A stretch of 64,000 nucleotides of DNA, from positions 1 through 64,000 of the forward strand of contig JBAMJV010008519.1 of the NCBI GenBank assembly GCA_037951105.1. Direction: 5' to 3'. The notes under the pieces were generated by a model. That model was not told where the DNA came from. It saw nothing but the letters and a program-made list of their open reading frames with translations, and searched no databases. Of this stretch, positions 33,119-46,548 are shown piece by piece. Position 1 is the stretch's first letter. The number at the start of each line of letters is the position of its first letter. Origin of the DNA: Echinarachnius parma. Taxonomy: Eukaryota; Echinodermata; Echinoidea; Clypeasteroida; Echinarachniidae. The translations under genes were made by a program, and so were the position numbers.

Positions 33119-34916
33119 CAGGGGCGTAGACAACGGGGGGGGATGAGGGGGATGCATCCCCCCCACCTCACAAGGTGGGGGGATGACATGTACAATCATC
33201 CCCCCCCCCCAGGTTTTAGGGAAGGATATATTTTTTTGTGTGTAGCTGTATACGAGTAGGAAAGAAAACATAAATTGTATGAGCTAAGACTTGTTAATTC
33301 TAACGTTAAAAAGGGTAATGTATACATCAATTTTCATTTTTTGCCTCGCGCTTCGCGCGAGAACAGATTATCTCAGTTTGTTGTGTAACTTGCGTATGGT
33401 CAGGGGTGAGTATTTTTGGTCTGTATACCGGGCCACGTATAGTTCCAGTGCAGGCTGGCATTGCTCTGGCTGCTTGTGTGACGTGCACGAAATTGCACCA
33501 TTTCAAGCATATAAATGCAAAATCTTCTCCGTGGTAGGGGGATACCCCCTCCCAAACCGGGACCAAACCCTCCCTATTTGGCTCTGCCCCAGCCCTCGGT
33601 AGGTTCGCCCCTCGGGATTCATTCTTGGCTATAGGCTATGTTGTTGGATCATACATAATGGTATTGTGGCATATGGTTTATGTTGAAACTGTGTATGACA
33701 CTAAAATATAAATACAATATGTGTGTGTGTGTGTTGGGGTACATATTAGTGGTGTCAATTATTTGTTTTCTTCGTGAAAATATATTTACAATTTATGGTC
33801 GATCAAATCTAAACACGCTTTCCCAGATCCAAAATTGCAAAAGCTCCCTACCGTGGGAGGGGGGACACCCCCCTCCCACACCCTCCCCCCGCTCAGTCAT
33901 TTCGCTCCCTCGCAATGTCTCACTCTCACATCTGGCTCTAGGTTGGCAGCCCTGAGAGTGTGGTTGGACATGAGCCCCTAAACACATACAATCGTGAGCC
34001 CCCTTAGGTTTTTGCCCTAGGTAAGCACCAGATTGCACCATTTCAAGTTCAAAATTGCAAAAGCTCCCTACCGTGGGAGGGGGGACACCCCCCTCCCACA
34101 CCCTCCCCCCGCTCAGTCACTTCGCTCCCTCGCAGTGTCTCACTCTCACATCTGGCTCTAGGTTGGCAGCCCTGTGAGTGTGGTTGGACATGAGCCCCTA
34201 TACACACATAAAATCGTGAGCGCCCTTAGGTTTTTGCCCCCAAATTCAAAATTGCTTCCGGCGCGCCTGGTATCGACCATCTTAATGAATGATCTTGGGT
34301 GCAACATTTATGGTCGATCAAATCATAACACGCTTTCCCAGTTACAGTCAATGTTAAGCCCGAATTTCCTTTCCAGGTAAGCACCAGATTGCACCAATTC
34401 AAGTCCAAAAATGCAAAAGCTTCCTCCCGTGGGAGGGGGGACACCCCCCTCCCACACCCTCCCCCCGCTCAGTCGCTTCACTCCCTCGCAATGTCTCACT
34501 CTCACATCTGGCTCTAGGTTAGCAGCCCTGTGAGTGTGGATGGACATGAGCCCTTACACACATAAAATCGTGAGCCTCCTTATGTTTTGCCCTCCCCCAA
34601 ATTCAAATTTGCTTCCGGCGCGCCTGGTCTCGAAATTGCACCATTTCAAGCATATAAATGCAAAATCTTCTCCGTGGTAGGGGGATACCCCCTCCCGAAC
34701 CGGGACCAAACCCTCCCTATTCGGCTCTGCCCCAGCCCTCGGTAAATAAATTGACGAGCCCCACCCCCCCCCCCCCCCCCCCAACTGAGAGGACTTTCAA
34801 GCAATTTCCTCGGTCTCGAAAATTTTTGGCAGGTGGTCTCGGGCGCGAAAAAATTGGTCTCGGTCCGGTGATGGCAAATCATCCCCCCCAGGTGTAAGAA
34901 CCTGTCTACGCCACTG
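33119..34916 (+). mobile_element. hAT-like element, copy 2, perfect 8-bp duplication TATTTGAT
   Basis: Left CAGGGGCGTAGACAACGG, right CCTGTCTACGCCACTG, flanked by TATTTGAT (33111-33118 and 34917-34924). The interior carries repeated CTCCCTACCGTGGGAGG units near 33845, 34066 and 34415 and poly-C runs. No transposase. Confidence 0.95.
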
Positions 34917-35146
34917 TATTTGATGATTTACATAGAGTGTACGAATCTTGTATTAACAGAGGAGTACATAAAACCATGCGTGCAGTAGGACCATGGTTTA
35001 TGAACAAGACTAAGAAAGGTGCGACTTTGCCCTTTAGCAAAATGCACCCTAAAAGGTGCATAAAATGGTGCAACTTTAATCCTATGCCGAGTCTGCACCC
35101 CTTTTCGTTACTTTGCACCATTTATCAACCATTTTTTCTTACTGTG

Positions 35147-35855
<709 letters not shown>

Positions 35856-36094
35856 CTTATTTTTTAAATATTATAACCCCCCCAATAAAAAACAAACAAA
35901 CAAACAAACAAAAAAACAAAAACAAAAACAACGTTATGATTGTGCCGGTATGTATAGAATTATGTTCCTCTTTACATTTGTTTACAATAATATGCTCGTG
36001 TTTGCATTCCAATTTTTACAAAAATCAATTAAATGCAATTCAGTCCATTTCAGACATTTATTATTGTACATGTTTATCGTTCCTATCAATTTAG

Positions 36095-36510
36095 GAAGTA
36101 GAAACTCGGAGGGGAAAGCCACGAAACGGAAAACAGCCGTTAAGACCGACAATGGACCGAAACCAAAAGTGAAAAGGGAAGCTTCTCCTTCCCGCTCAAT
36201 CCCAATTCCTGGCGATAATACAGACACTCCGGGTACATCAGGAGAGCAAAAGAAAAGAAAAAAAACAAGGAAAAATGAGGAGATTCTGAAAGAGTTAGAA
36301 GAAATATTGCCTAAGGAAGAGGCCAAATTGACGAAAATGGGAAAGGATTTTAAAAAACAGGAAGAGGTAGTAAAAAAGTTGAAGCGTAAAATAGCCAGTA
36401 GAAAAGAAACATTGGATAAGAAAACGATAAAAGAATTAGAAGCTAAAAGTGTCAACATGGAAGAGGAATTGAAGTCGATTCATGAAACGCTCAAAAAAAA
36501 AAAAAAATGA
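36095..36510 (+). CDS. Gene B exon: lysine-rich coiled coil
   Basis: Acceptor ATCAATTTAG, two bases completing an Arg codon with the previous exon, then SRNSEGKATKRKTAVKTDN, a Ser/Pro/Thr linker (SPSRSIPIPGDNTDTPGTSG), a basic patch QKKRKKTRK (nuclear-signal-like) and a long charged helix (EEILKELEEILPKEEAKLTK ... LKRKIASRKETLDKKTIKEL), ending KKKKK-stop. The joined frame is 230 residues. The stop follows a 14-A run, and GAAACGCTCAAA is repeated on both sides of it, so a slippage indel may have shortened the protein. The gene A exon at 1-382 is the paralogue. The 6.9-kb intron is filled with transposons, and a MITE pair begins 35 bp after the stop. Function not known; a death-domain scaffold that self-associates through the coil is the simplest inference. 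Confidence 0.75.
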
Positions 36511-36544
36511 AACGCTCAAACAAGGATGAAAATCCAAAACCTGT

Positions 36545-37540
36545 TTAAAGGGATAGTTGAGTTTTGGTATTGAGGGCGCTACACAAAATAATTTGTTTGT
36601 GAGATAATGAATAACTGAATGTCAAATTTGAAAGAGCATAATATTTTAATGACATAATGAACTTTATTTGATCAAAATCGGTTCAGAAATGGCTGAAATA
36701 TCCATAAACATAACCATTTTTAATAAATGTGGGGCCCCACAATTATGAGAAAATTTTGAACCAGCCGTTAAAAAAAAAATGCTTCCTCTTTTCAAACATT
36801 TACAAAAAAGGTTTTTAAATGGTTGTTGATTATGTCTCTAAGGTATCACTATTTCAACAAAACATCACATACACAATATTTTATTTAAAATGGATGAAAC
36901 CAATGAGTTTTGACAGAGTGCCCTCTTGAGTTTTAAAGGGATAGTTGAGTTTTGGTATAGAGGGCACTACACAAAATAATTTTTTGTGAGAGAATGAAAA
37001 ACTGAGTGTCAAATTTGAAAGAGCATACAATTTTAATGACAGAACAAACTTTATTTGATCAAAATTGGTTCAGAAACGGTTGTTGATTATGTAATCACTA
37101 TTTCAACAAAACATCACATGCACAATATTTTATTCAAAGTTGTTTAAACAAATTCGTTTTTTTAAAGCGCCCTCTTTCGTTTAAACAGTTCTTTTAAAAA
37201 ATGATAACAGGCTTTTTACTTAGTCGTTTGTAATTTGTTTTATTCCTTTTGAGCATGGTGGAAGTTTAACTATTTAGTTTGTAACGTAATGGTGCAGGTT
37301 TTGGTTACTAAAATTCAGTTTGACAAAAACTGTACTCTCTCTACCAGAACTCAACTATTCCTTCAACGGCTCTTTTAAAAATAAAAACAGGCTTTTTACT
37401 TAGTCATTTGTAATTTTGTATTCCTTTCGAGCATGTTGGAGTTATAACTATTAGTTTGTAATGTATTGGTGAAGGTTTTGGTTACTAAAATTCAGTTTGA
37501 CCAAAACTGTACTCTCGATACCAAAACTCAACTATTGTAA
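36545..37540 (+). mobile_element. Kolobok/T2-like MITE (outer, interrupted)
   Basis: TTAAAGGGATAGTTGAGTT at 36545 runs to GAGTTTTAA (36936), is split by a second copy (36933-37366), and resumes CGGCTCTTTTAAAAATA to AACTCAACTATTGTAA. It begins just after the gene B stop, so any gene B transcript probably carries it in the 3' UTR. Confidence 0.85.
36933..37366 (+). mobile_element. Kolobok/T2-like MITE inserted inside another copy, internally deleted
   Basis: TTAAAGGGATAGTTGAGTT to CTCAACTATTCCTTCAA; the right TTAA has become TCAA. About 110 bp including the GGGGCCC centre is missing. The outer sequence GAGTTTTAACGGCTC is restored when it is removed. Confidence 0.85.
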
Positions 37541-38221
37541 CAGTGTCTCGCATATGATGCAAATGAGAACCTTTATTTCTTAGTTTGTATTAACAATAAT
37601 TAAATCATGACGATTTCTCTGTGAAATCATGTAGACTAAATTACATTTGTTTGATACATGCAAATCCGCATACACTCTCAATGACTCGTGCATAATATTT
37701 CTCATAATGTACAGCATGATATTTTGGACCAACTTTTACCATCAACTCATGAAAATATTGAATTATGTATAGTTTAACTACACACAAGAATGTACGCTTT
37801 CCGACCGCTGACATATCGGGGGTGTTACTCTTTTTGTTTTATTGAATTGCTTTCTGCTTGGTATGCACTCCCTGGACCCCTGCCAGAAGCTTCCATGCGT
37901 ACGCACTCGCAGGTTTTTACTCTAGCAAACGTTCTGGCTATCTAAGCCACTGTTTTTACCTTAACTCTTCTCTAAGGTAGATAATAATCCCTTCAATACT
38001 TTTAATATCATCCATAATCATTGGTGACAATAAATTAGTTCGATCCCTATATTATGAACATAAGTTGGAAAGGCGGTTTATGATTTGCTGTACTCGTACT
38101 TGATTGTAGTCGTAGTCTAGTCACGATCACTGTGGGTTTTTTGCCGAATGGAGTGCCGAAATGTCGAAATTTTTACAGTACGGCATTTGATTAAATTTCT
38201 TATTAAAACTGGGCTCAAAAC
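37541..38221. other. No gene recognised
   Basis: Unique-looking DNA. Nothing supportable found. Confidence 0.4.
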
Positions 38222-38386
38222 TGGGCCCTGTTTCATAAAACTTGCCCAATTATTGTAAGTGTACAATTATTGTAACTGCCTTGACAACAACTTTGTTTGA
38301 TACTAATTAGCTGTTGTCAGAGTAGTTACAATGATTGGACACTTAATACAACAATTGCAAAATGTTTTATGAAACGGGTCCTGTAC
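38222..38386. mobile_element. ~165-bp palindromic MITE
   Basis: GGGCCCTGTTTCATAAAAC and GTTTTATGAAACGGGTCC at the ends, with inner inverted matches AATTATTGTAAGTGTACAA / TTGGACACTTAATACAAC. Similar GGGCCCTGTTTCATAAA ends are common in marine invertebrates (recollection). Confidence 0.75.
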
Positions 38387-39368
38387 ACTCAATCAACGCT
38401 ACGTCACTGATCGTACTTTTGGGAGCATTGCTGCATTGTTGAACCGTTTGAACACACTTGCCTGCCCGATATTGTAACACGTTTTGCTTTTATCCACATT
38501 TGAATAGACGAAGAGTTTTGTCAACTTGCTTATTGACTTTGCTGGCTATACATTATCATAAATTATGTATGTCACATGCAGTGATCACAATGGCACCGGA
38601 TAGCCTACTCAAGAAATAGAGCAAAGTGAGGCAATTCCGTAAGTGTCTCATGATTTAGTGCGGTAAATTTAAATATTTCATCAGAGTTATAATGACATTA
38701 GAAAAATGTCTTTGAAATTAACCAAACTGAGTAAAAACCTTTAAATTATGAAGCAAATCCTTTGATTTGTTCCAAATTTACTGTATTGATAAAAAAATCG
38801 TCCAGACTGCCCCTTTAATAAATTATTACACTTGTAAAATACCCAGGCATACTCTAGCTGTATGAATAGGTAGAGGATGCTAGTCTTGATCTCACTATTT
38901 TCGTGAGTTATGATATACCTTTCTAGTTTCTTTACTTCACGTATTGTTGTATCGATGCTTAATTTTTATTTACATAGTTTGTTGTAAATATTTAAGATGG
39001 TTCTCTTTTATGTGTTCTTATTTTGTAACTTAGATTGTATGTGTACTCATTTCATTGAATTGACAGAGCAGTATACTGTACTCGATACTGAAATGTCTGC
39101 ATGCCCTACCGTATTTGAAATCATGAAACCGGAAATAAATTAATCACCCATTCTTATGAATATCCGCAATGCTATCAAGGCATTGGCATAGGCCCATGTG
39201 GAGAATTTATTCATGGTATTTATAAAACCATGATGTAGACTGACAGCTTAGTGGTAATTATCAGAGCATCAAATTAGTGAAATAATTAGTATTTATAAAT
39301 TAAGTCGTTCTTAATTAGAAAATAAAATCAAACTAATATACACATATTATTTGCTTAGGCCGTAATGT
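38387..39368. other. No gene recognised
   Basis: AT-rich sequence without a recognisable domain, RNA or transposon boundary. Confidence 0.4.
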
Positions 39369-39915
39369 TTAAAGGGGTAGTTCAGTTTTGGTAGAGAGGG
39401 CGCTGCACATCACAATTTTTTTGTGAGGTAATGAAAAACTGAGTGTCGAATTTGAGATAACATGCAATTTTAATGGCAGAATAAACTTTATTTGGTAAAA
39501 ATCGATCCAGAAACGGCTGAAATATCAATAAATATATCTGATCTTATAATTATTTGGGGCCCAAATAATTAGATGAATTTTTCAAAAAATTAAAAAAATG
39601 CATACACTTTTTCAACAATTTTCAAAAGCGTTTTTTTAAATAGTTGTTGATGATCTCTCTATTTAATCATGATTTCAATAAAACATCACATGCATAATTT
39701 TGTATGAAAAATGGTTAAAACCAATGCCATTTTAGAGAGCGCCCTCTTGTGTTTTAATGGCTCTTGTTGAATGATAATGAGGTTTTTACTTAGTCGTTTG
39801 TAATTTTGTATACCTTTCGAGCATGGTGGAGTTATAACTATTAGTTTATAATGTTACTGTCCAGGTTTGGTTACTAAAGTTCAGCCTTTACCAAAACTGT
39901 ACTATACCCCTTTAA
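39369..39915 (+). mobile_element. Kolobok/T2-like MITE, GGGGTAG subfamily
   Basis: TTAAAGGGGTAGTTCAGTTT to CTGTACTATACCCCTTTAA; TTAA at both ends. Opposite orientation to 5656-6196 and the closest relative of it. Confidence 0.9.
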
Positions 39916-39974
39916 GTTTCTCTTCAATTAAGCACTCTCAGTTCGATTTTTTCTTGTACATGTATAAATGTCAC

Positions 39975-40510
39975 CAATGGCGTAGCGTGGGAGGGCCGAT
40001 TGGGGGCAAGTACGTTACCGAGGGGCACACCTTGAATTTATATTTATCTATTTTTCTCAGTTTTATGTATTGATAATGTATACTGACACAGACAGAATGA
40101 CACACATATGACTCGCTTGCTTGGAGACTAAACTACAACTGATTTATTCAAAGCTAGCTCCCTAGCTACCTCAACACATTTTAAGTACAACGTGGCTGGC
40201 TTATATAACCTTGCCTTAGGCATGTTAGGTGGGTGAGGGATGAAGCTGGGCAACGTGGTGGTGGGGATATAATGAGATGACCACGTGTGCATGGGGTCAG
40301 TGGGGGTCGGGCATGGAATGAGGTGAATCGGGTATGATCGTGGGAACATGAGAATGGACGAAGTGTATTATGGAACATCATAATAATATATACAATATAT
40401 TTATTTTACAAACACAATATAACTCAGATTCCCTCATGTTTGAACAGTTTTTGTCAAATTATTGGGGGCACATGCCCCGTATCCCCCCGATTCCCTTAGC
40501 TACGCCACTG
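39975..40510. mobile_element. hAT-like element
   Basis: Left CAATGGCGTAGCGTGGG, right CTTAGCTACGCCACTG. Interior near both ends is GGGGGCA-rich (TGGGGGCAAG / GGGGGCACATGCCCC). No clear target duplication. Confidence 0.55.
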
Positions 40511-40816
40511 ATGATCAATGATAATGACTTGTATATTATTGGGGTACATTTTTATATTCAACATGTATATAGTAATGTATGTTTTCTTTAATATCTTTAT
40601 CTTTCGTTGATGTTTTTGTAATAATGTGATCTATTTACAATTTTCTATGCTTATGCTTTATATCAAACACAAAATCACAATCCAAATAATTTTAAGAATC
40701 TTTTGATAATTTGATAAACAAATATCAAAATACAACATCTGAAGAAGAAAAAAAAACAAGCCTAAATGCTCTAAAATAATAAGGCATGCAGTTTGTAAGT
40801 TAATCAACTATGTGTG

Positions 40817-42194
40817 CAGGGGCGTAGACAACGGGGGGATGAGGGGGATGCATCCCCCCCAGCTCACAAGGTGGGGGGATGCCATGTACAATCATCCCCC
40901 CCAGGTTTTAGGGAAGGATATAATATTTTTTGTGTGTATCTGTATATGATTGGGGAAAGAACATTAGTTGTATGAGCAAAGACTTGTTAATTGTACCGTT
41001 AACAAAGTAATTTGTACATCCACATTCCTTTTTCGCTGCGCGCTACGCGCGCGACCAGATAATCTCAGTTTGTTGTGTACTGTGCGTATGGTCAGGGGTG
41101 AGTATTTCTTGTACACCGGGCCACGTAGCTCCAGTTTAGGCTGGCATTGCTCTGGCTACTTGTGTGGTGTGCACGAAATTGCACCATTTCAAGTATATAA
41201 ATGCAAAATCTTCTCCGTGGGAGGGGATCCCCCCCTTCCAAACCCTCCATATTTGACCCTGCCCCAGACCTCGGTAGCTTCACCCCTCGGGACACATTCT
41301 TGGCGATAGGGTAAGTTGTCGCATCATATAATGCGGCATAATGGTTAAGTTAGAACTGTGTATGATGCTCCATATAAATACAATATTTGTGTTGGGGTCC
41401 ATATTTGTCAACTATTTGTTTTCTCCGTGAAAATGTATTTAAAATTTCTGGTCGATCAAATCATGACACCCTTTCCCAGATACAGTCAATGTAGAGCCCG
41501 AATTTCCTCTCTTGGTAAGCACCAGATTGCACTATTTCAAGTCCAAAAATGCAAAATCTCCCTTGCATGGGAGCCCTCCCGCCGCTCAGTCACTTAATTC
41601 GCTCCCTGTGTTGAGGTGCATATCAGTGACAGATCTACGGGGGGGGGGGGGGGGGGGGGGGGGTATGGGGGTTCAAAATAGCAAAAAAAAATCGCCGCTT
41701 CCTATCTAGGTAAGCACCAGAATGCACAATTTCAAGTCCAAAAATGCAAAATCTCTCTAGCGTAGGAGGGGGACACACCCTCCCCCCCCCCCCGCATAGT
41801 CACTTCGCTCCCACAGTGGCGGATCTACGGGGGGGGGGGGGTTAGGGGGTTTAAACCCCCCCCCCCTTGGGCTGCCAAAAAACGCAAAAAACGCAAAAAA
41901 TGCCAAAAAAATTTCGCCGCTTCGCGGCTTGGGCTACCAAACAACGCTCAAAACGTCAAAAATTTTCGCCGCTTCGCGGCTCGGGCTGCCAAAAAACTCC
42001 CAAAACGCCCACCCCCCCCCTTTGGCAAAAAGCTAGATCCGCCCCTGTCCCACGATCATCTTAACATCTACCCCCCCCCCCCCCCCCCCCACTGAGACGA
42101 CTTTCAAGCAATTGTCTTGGTCTAGAAAAATTGGTCTTGGTCCGGTGAACGGCAAATCATCCCCCCCAGGTGTAAGAACCTGTCTACGCCACTG
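40817..42194 (+). mobile_element. hAT-like element, copy 3, perfect 8-bp duplication TATGTGTG
   Basis: Left CAGGGGCGTAGACAACGG, right CCTGTCTACGCCACTG, flanked by TATGTGTG (40809-40816 and 42195-42202). Contains a truncated CAGTGACAGATCTACGG copy (41626-41700) and a complete 234-bp CAGTGGCGGATC element (41814-42047). Confidence 0.95.
41814..42047. mobile_element. 234-bp CAGTGGCGGATC element with 5-bp duplication TCCCA
   Basis: Left CAGTGGCGGATCTACGG, right AGCTAGATCCGCCCCTG; TCCCA on both sides (41809-41813, 42048-42052). Internal CGCCGCTTCGCGGCT repeated. Nested in hAT copy 3. Same family as 32835-33018. Confidence 0.85.
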
Positions 42195-42330
42195 TATGTG
42201 TGTATTGATGTTCGTCATTTATTTGTATGGAATAAATAAAGGGATAAAATACACGTTACTTTGTAAATGTGTATGTTTGTACGTGTTTGATATACAGTCG
42301 TACACAGTTATACGTAGCACAAACAAACTT

Positions 42331-42653
42331 CAGGGGTGTTCCAACTTTCACGAAGATTCAAAGTTGAACTTAACTCTAAGTTGGACTTAAAAATTATGGA
42401 GAGGCATTTATATCCTTGAAATAACACATAGTCAAAAGCAAACAAAAATAATATTTGAAACTTCCAACAAAGATTAATATCAATTATTTCAAGGCCTCTT
42501 GATAGTAACTTAATTTTCTAATTTGATATAACTTTATGCTTTTTCAAAAGAACTGTTTCAACAATTGTTTTACATAGAACCTAAAGGCTTTCCATAATAG
42601 TTAGGTCCAACTTAGAGTAAAGTTCCACTTTGATTCTTTGTGAAACACCCCTG
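42331..42653. mobile_element. 323-bp TIR element, CAGGGGTGTT ends
   Basis: CAGGGGTGTTCCAACTTTC and right GTGAAACACCCCTG with an inner inverted match ACTCTAAGTTGGAC / GTCCAACTTAGAGT. The flanks do not match. Probably a hAT-like MITE. Confidence 0.65.
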
Positions 42654-43093
42654 CATGCATGGAGTAAAAATATATCCTCGGATACAGAACAAGCGACTTT
42701 GGTTGTCAAACAATTAAATATCGTCCTGAAGATAATGACTGATTAATGTAATAATGGTGACGTTGGTCCTGACAGGTTAGGTGATGATGCATGCTGATCA
42801 TAATGATAGCGGTGATGATTATGATAATGACGGTCGATGATACGATGACGACGGTGATGCCCGGCTCCGTCACTTCATATTCAAATGTGTAACACGCGGT
42901 CGTTCTCGAAAACAAAATGACCCCCTATTCATGTTATTTGTGGCATTTTAAGTACCACATTTTCCAGCAAATAACCCCCTTTTAACAAATTTGAGTCAGG
43001 TACAAATTGGTACAAATTGGCATACAAATTTGAGTCAGGTACAAATTGGCATACAAAAATCACCGTAATGTTTGCTTTTTCGCGTACACGTAT
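42654..43093. other. No gene recognised
   Basis: GAT-rich low complexity at about 42780-42860 and a short tandem of GTCAGGTACAAATTGG at about 42995-43050. Confidence 0.5.
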
Positions 43094-43500
43094 TGTTGAA
43101 TTGAATTGAAATGGTTTTATTGAACAAAATTTGATTAAAACAGCTTGGTAGCTGATACATATCAAATTTACAAAATAATGTATACACAAATGTTGACAAC
43201 TTTGAACAATGACATAATATATACAGTACAGACAATACAGAAAAAAGAACTAGTGAAGTACGTGTAAATATTATTGATGCATACATTTAAATTTTAAAAA
43301 AATAAAAAAATTATACACTTGCAGGTATTAAACTATTGAGAAACGTACTGTGGTAGTACATGAAAAGTCAAATTATTAATAATTGTTATGCTAACCTGTT
43401 TAAGTAAATCAAAGTTGAATTTGCAACATCATAATTAAATAAATCATATAATTGTAATTGTACAAAATTATATGTATCAAAGTGTCCTAACAAAGTGTCC
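43094..43500 (-). mobile_element. CR1/L2-type LINE 3' end
   Basis: TTGAATTGAATTGAAATGG at the left is the inverted terminal (TTGAA)n repeat, followed by a UTR resembling 12100-12200 (TTTTATTGAACAAAATTTG, AGCTGATACATATC). No coding part is recognisable. Confidence 0.6.
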
Positions 43501-43659
43501 TAACATACCCCAAAGTACTATACTTGAGTTCTGCTTATAGGCATCAGGACAATGGGCCCTTTGAAATTCAGTCATAGTATAACAGGTTACCAGAAAAACA
43601 ATGTCCAGGATGATCCAGGACGCAATTTGGCTGATGACCAAAATAATAAACTCGTGTAT

Positions 43660-44235
43660 CATAACATGTGTAATTTGGGGAGAAGTCATCTTTGATTTAA
43701 GATGGTTGCCGTCATGGTGATATATGGAAATAAGTATCTGAAATGGATTTGTTGCCCCCCCAAAACCTAGGAAAAGTGGTATTACTTGTCATTTTTACTT
43801 TCTGGGTTCCCAATATACTCCATTTTGTGGTAAATAACCCAATTATTCTATTAATATGAATAGCCAGAGGTTGCCAAGGTGGCAACTAATCTGAAATATC
43901 TTTTATACAAAATTTTTGAACATGATTGAACAAAAATAACCCGGAATTATTGCTTATTAGAGGTTGTAGCCACTGAAAATCAATAATATTCATAAATATG
44001 CAAATTAGGGGCAGCCATCTTAGATTTCAGGATGTTGCAAATGAGCACCGGGAATGGATTTCTCACCCCAAAATTACCGTACATTAATTGTTTTGATCAC
44101 GTTTGTACTATTTATAGTAGACAATGATCTCTGACCTTATATCAGAAACTTTATGTAAATTAGCTAATTATCTTTATAATGAAAAAATGCCCAAGGTTGC
44201 CAATGAGGCAACCTCGCTGAATTTTCTATAATATA
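43660..44235. repeat. Diverged ~300-bp tandem repeat
   Basis: Two units, each with ATCTTwGATTT, GGATGTTG, AATGGATTT and a later AAGGTTGCCAAGGTGGCAAC / AAGGTTGCCAATGAGGCAAC. No coding sense. Confidence 0.6.
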
Positions 44236-44724
44236 CATTAAGAAAACATGTATAGTTAAAACACATTGGACTAATGAACGTCTCCAGGTCTAATACACAC
44301 AATATAGAACCGTCTAAATATTTGTATTGTGATCAAAAGTTTAAAATAGATTTCATTTTTAAAAATAATTAATAATTCAACTTTTAGCATATTTACGTGG
44401 GCGTAGCTGGGTCAGAATTTTGAAAAGTGCACTTTTCGGCCCAAACAGGGTAAAATTCAATTACTTTTTTTAATTCAAAGACATCTATCTAATGTGAAAG
44501 CATGCAATCCTAGCTTTCAGGCGTACCCCATTATACTGGGAAACTCCATGTGGTTCCGTTTTTATTCACTGTTGAAGTAACCCATCTCCAAAAGGCGAAC
44601 GTCCGTGAGGGATTATGTCGATATAGATTTAGTACCCATATATCTCATTTATGTTCTGTCATATACAGCTTATATTCGGACAATTTACTTCTAAGACTTG
44701 CTTCTCTCTGTATGCCAAACGTGG

Positions 44725-46548
44725 ATTGTGTTTTACTTGCCAAATAGAAAATACAAATGTCCAAACTTTGACTGAATAGTTAAATATTTTTTTAAATAAT
44801 GTGTTATTCGGAACCTTTGCTTTTCTTTAGCCGCATTTTTTAGGAACGCACCTATATACGCTCGTATTCCCGTATCACATATTTTAATGTGAATGTTAAC
44901 AGGATCAATTGCTGTCTAGATCATATATTGCATAATTACATGACCAAAGAAAGTATAGTTTTCATCACGGACGTTCCCATATCGCTCACGGACGTTCGCC
45001 AGAAACAAGAATGTTGGCAGAATGATCTGATCTCATCAAAAAGAGTTTCTATTCTTCGTATATGGCTTTAAAACAGGGTCATTATACAAACAAACTTGAA
45101 CATTGCAATAAATCTGTAAAAATGGTTTGGTTTTTACATGGACCTGGTCGTTATAATGAGTCATATTATTGGTTTAAATTGATTTAATGCTTATAGAACA
45201 TTATGATGATAATACTTTATCTATTCCTATTATATTTAAGCTAGATACCATGTATACATCCTAGTCAGATATAAAAGTAACATTTCCAAGTCGCCTGGTC
45301 CCTCTTTCTTATTATATTGTTTTTAATTACAATTTCACGGACGTTCGCACAAATTCACGGACGTTCTCTGCCTGAACAGTCTTACAGAAATTGATGACAA
45401 CATTTATTTGAATCTCCTCCAGACCAATATAAAACGTATACATTTATCAGTTGATATGATTTTAGCTATCTGAATTAATTATAATCACATGTCTGCTATA
45501 ACTATCACTCTTAGTGGACCTGTGGAAATCGTAACCCCTAATTTTGCCCCGGCTTTCCCCGGTTGGGCACTCTATAACAGAAATGCCAATATACTTCTGT
45601 AAATAAATGATTTTACAACATTTCTGCAATCCTAAATAACATGTATAATCAGAATAAAGGCCATTTTCCTGTTACCAGAATACGGTTTCTCACATGAGTC
45701 TTAATGTCACGGACGTTCGTATTAATTTCATGGACGTTCTCGAATTGCCTATAGTGGTACCCAAGTGTCCCATCTCGAGTCAATTAATTACAGACATATT
45801 TTATGTGTTTGTTATCGCATTTTATTATTATATTTAGAAAGAATATTTTAATAAAATGTAAAACCAATCGCATAATTATAATAATAAATGCAATCATTTT
45901 AAGGGCTAACTGTTTAAATCTAATTTGCAGAGATTATAAATTGTTTTATAACATTAATATGTCAAAGTTAAATCTTGCAAATAATCACGTTGATAGTTAA
46001 TTCCGATGTTTCCTGACCCACATCTCGTTTCCTAATTGTTAACCTCCAATCGGTTTCATTGTTTCAATTAGAATTAAGAACAATGTTGACCTTGAATGGT
46101 TTATTATAAATATTGCGCGAGCTGAAATTTAGTTGACTGTACAATATTATAATGATCCTAGCAAAAACAATATTTTTGATATATCAGGAAAGAAGAAAAC
46201 AGCCAATATTATAAGTAATGTTACGATGAAGTCATCAAAATAATGCATAAATCTTACAATCTCTATTAAATGGAAGAAGTCCAACAAATCTATTCCCTTG
46301 CTAGATATAATTTCAAACGATACCACATAATTTGGCACTATAAGAGATTGAAGCAGAGATGCTTTGAAAACCGATTCATACGTCATCATAATAATAAATG
46401 CGTTTGTCTCTATTAGATCTGCATACTTACGGGCTGGATATTGCGCCTTTGCACATCAGGCATAAATTATGATTATATTGTATTATCAGTATTATCATTA
46501 TTATTTTAATGATTTATTTTCTTTTTTTGAGGGGGGGGGGGGGGGGGG
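44725..46548 (+). repeat. 1,824-bp tandem duplication, copy 1
   Basis: Begins ATTGTGTTTTACTTGCC and ends in an 18-G run. Identical in every part compared to 46549-48372, including the homopolymer length. Confidence 0.95.

Larger units (their letters stand above)
29994..35146. mobile_element. 5.2-kb candidate CACTA-like element in the gene B intron (composite)
   Basis: Left CACACTAAGAAAAAATGG, right CCATTTTTTCTTACTGTG: 18-bp inverted ends with one mismatch, both abutting TAC microsatellite. Subterminal GGTGCA / TGCACC motifs abound at both ends. Nested inside are a mariner-like (31971-32607), a short hAT (32835-33018) and a hAT copy (33119-34916), leaving about 2.5 kb of original sequence with no transposase. 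An alternative is two separate elements, since a second right-end-like block lies at 31785-31885. Confidence 0.5.
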
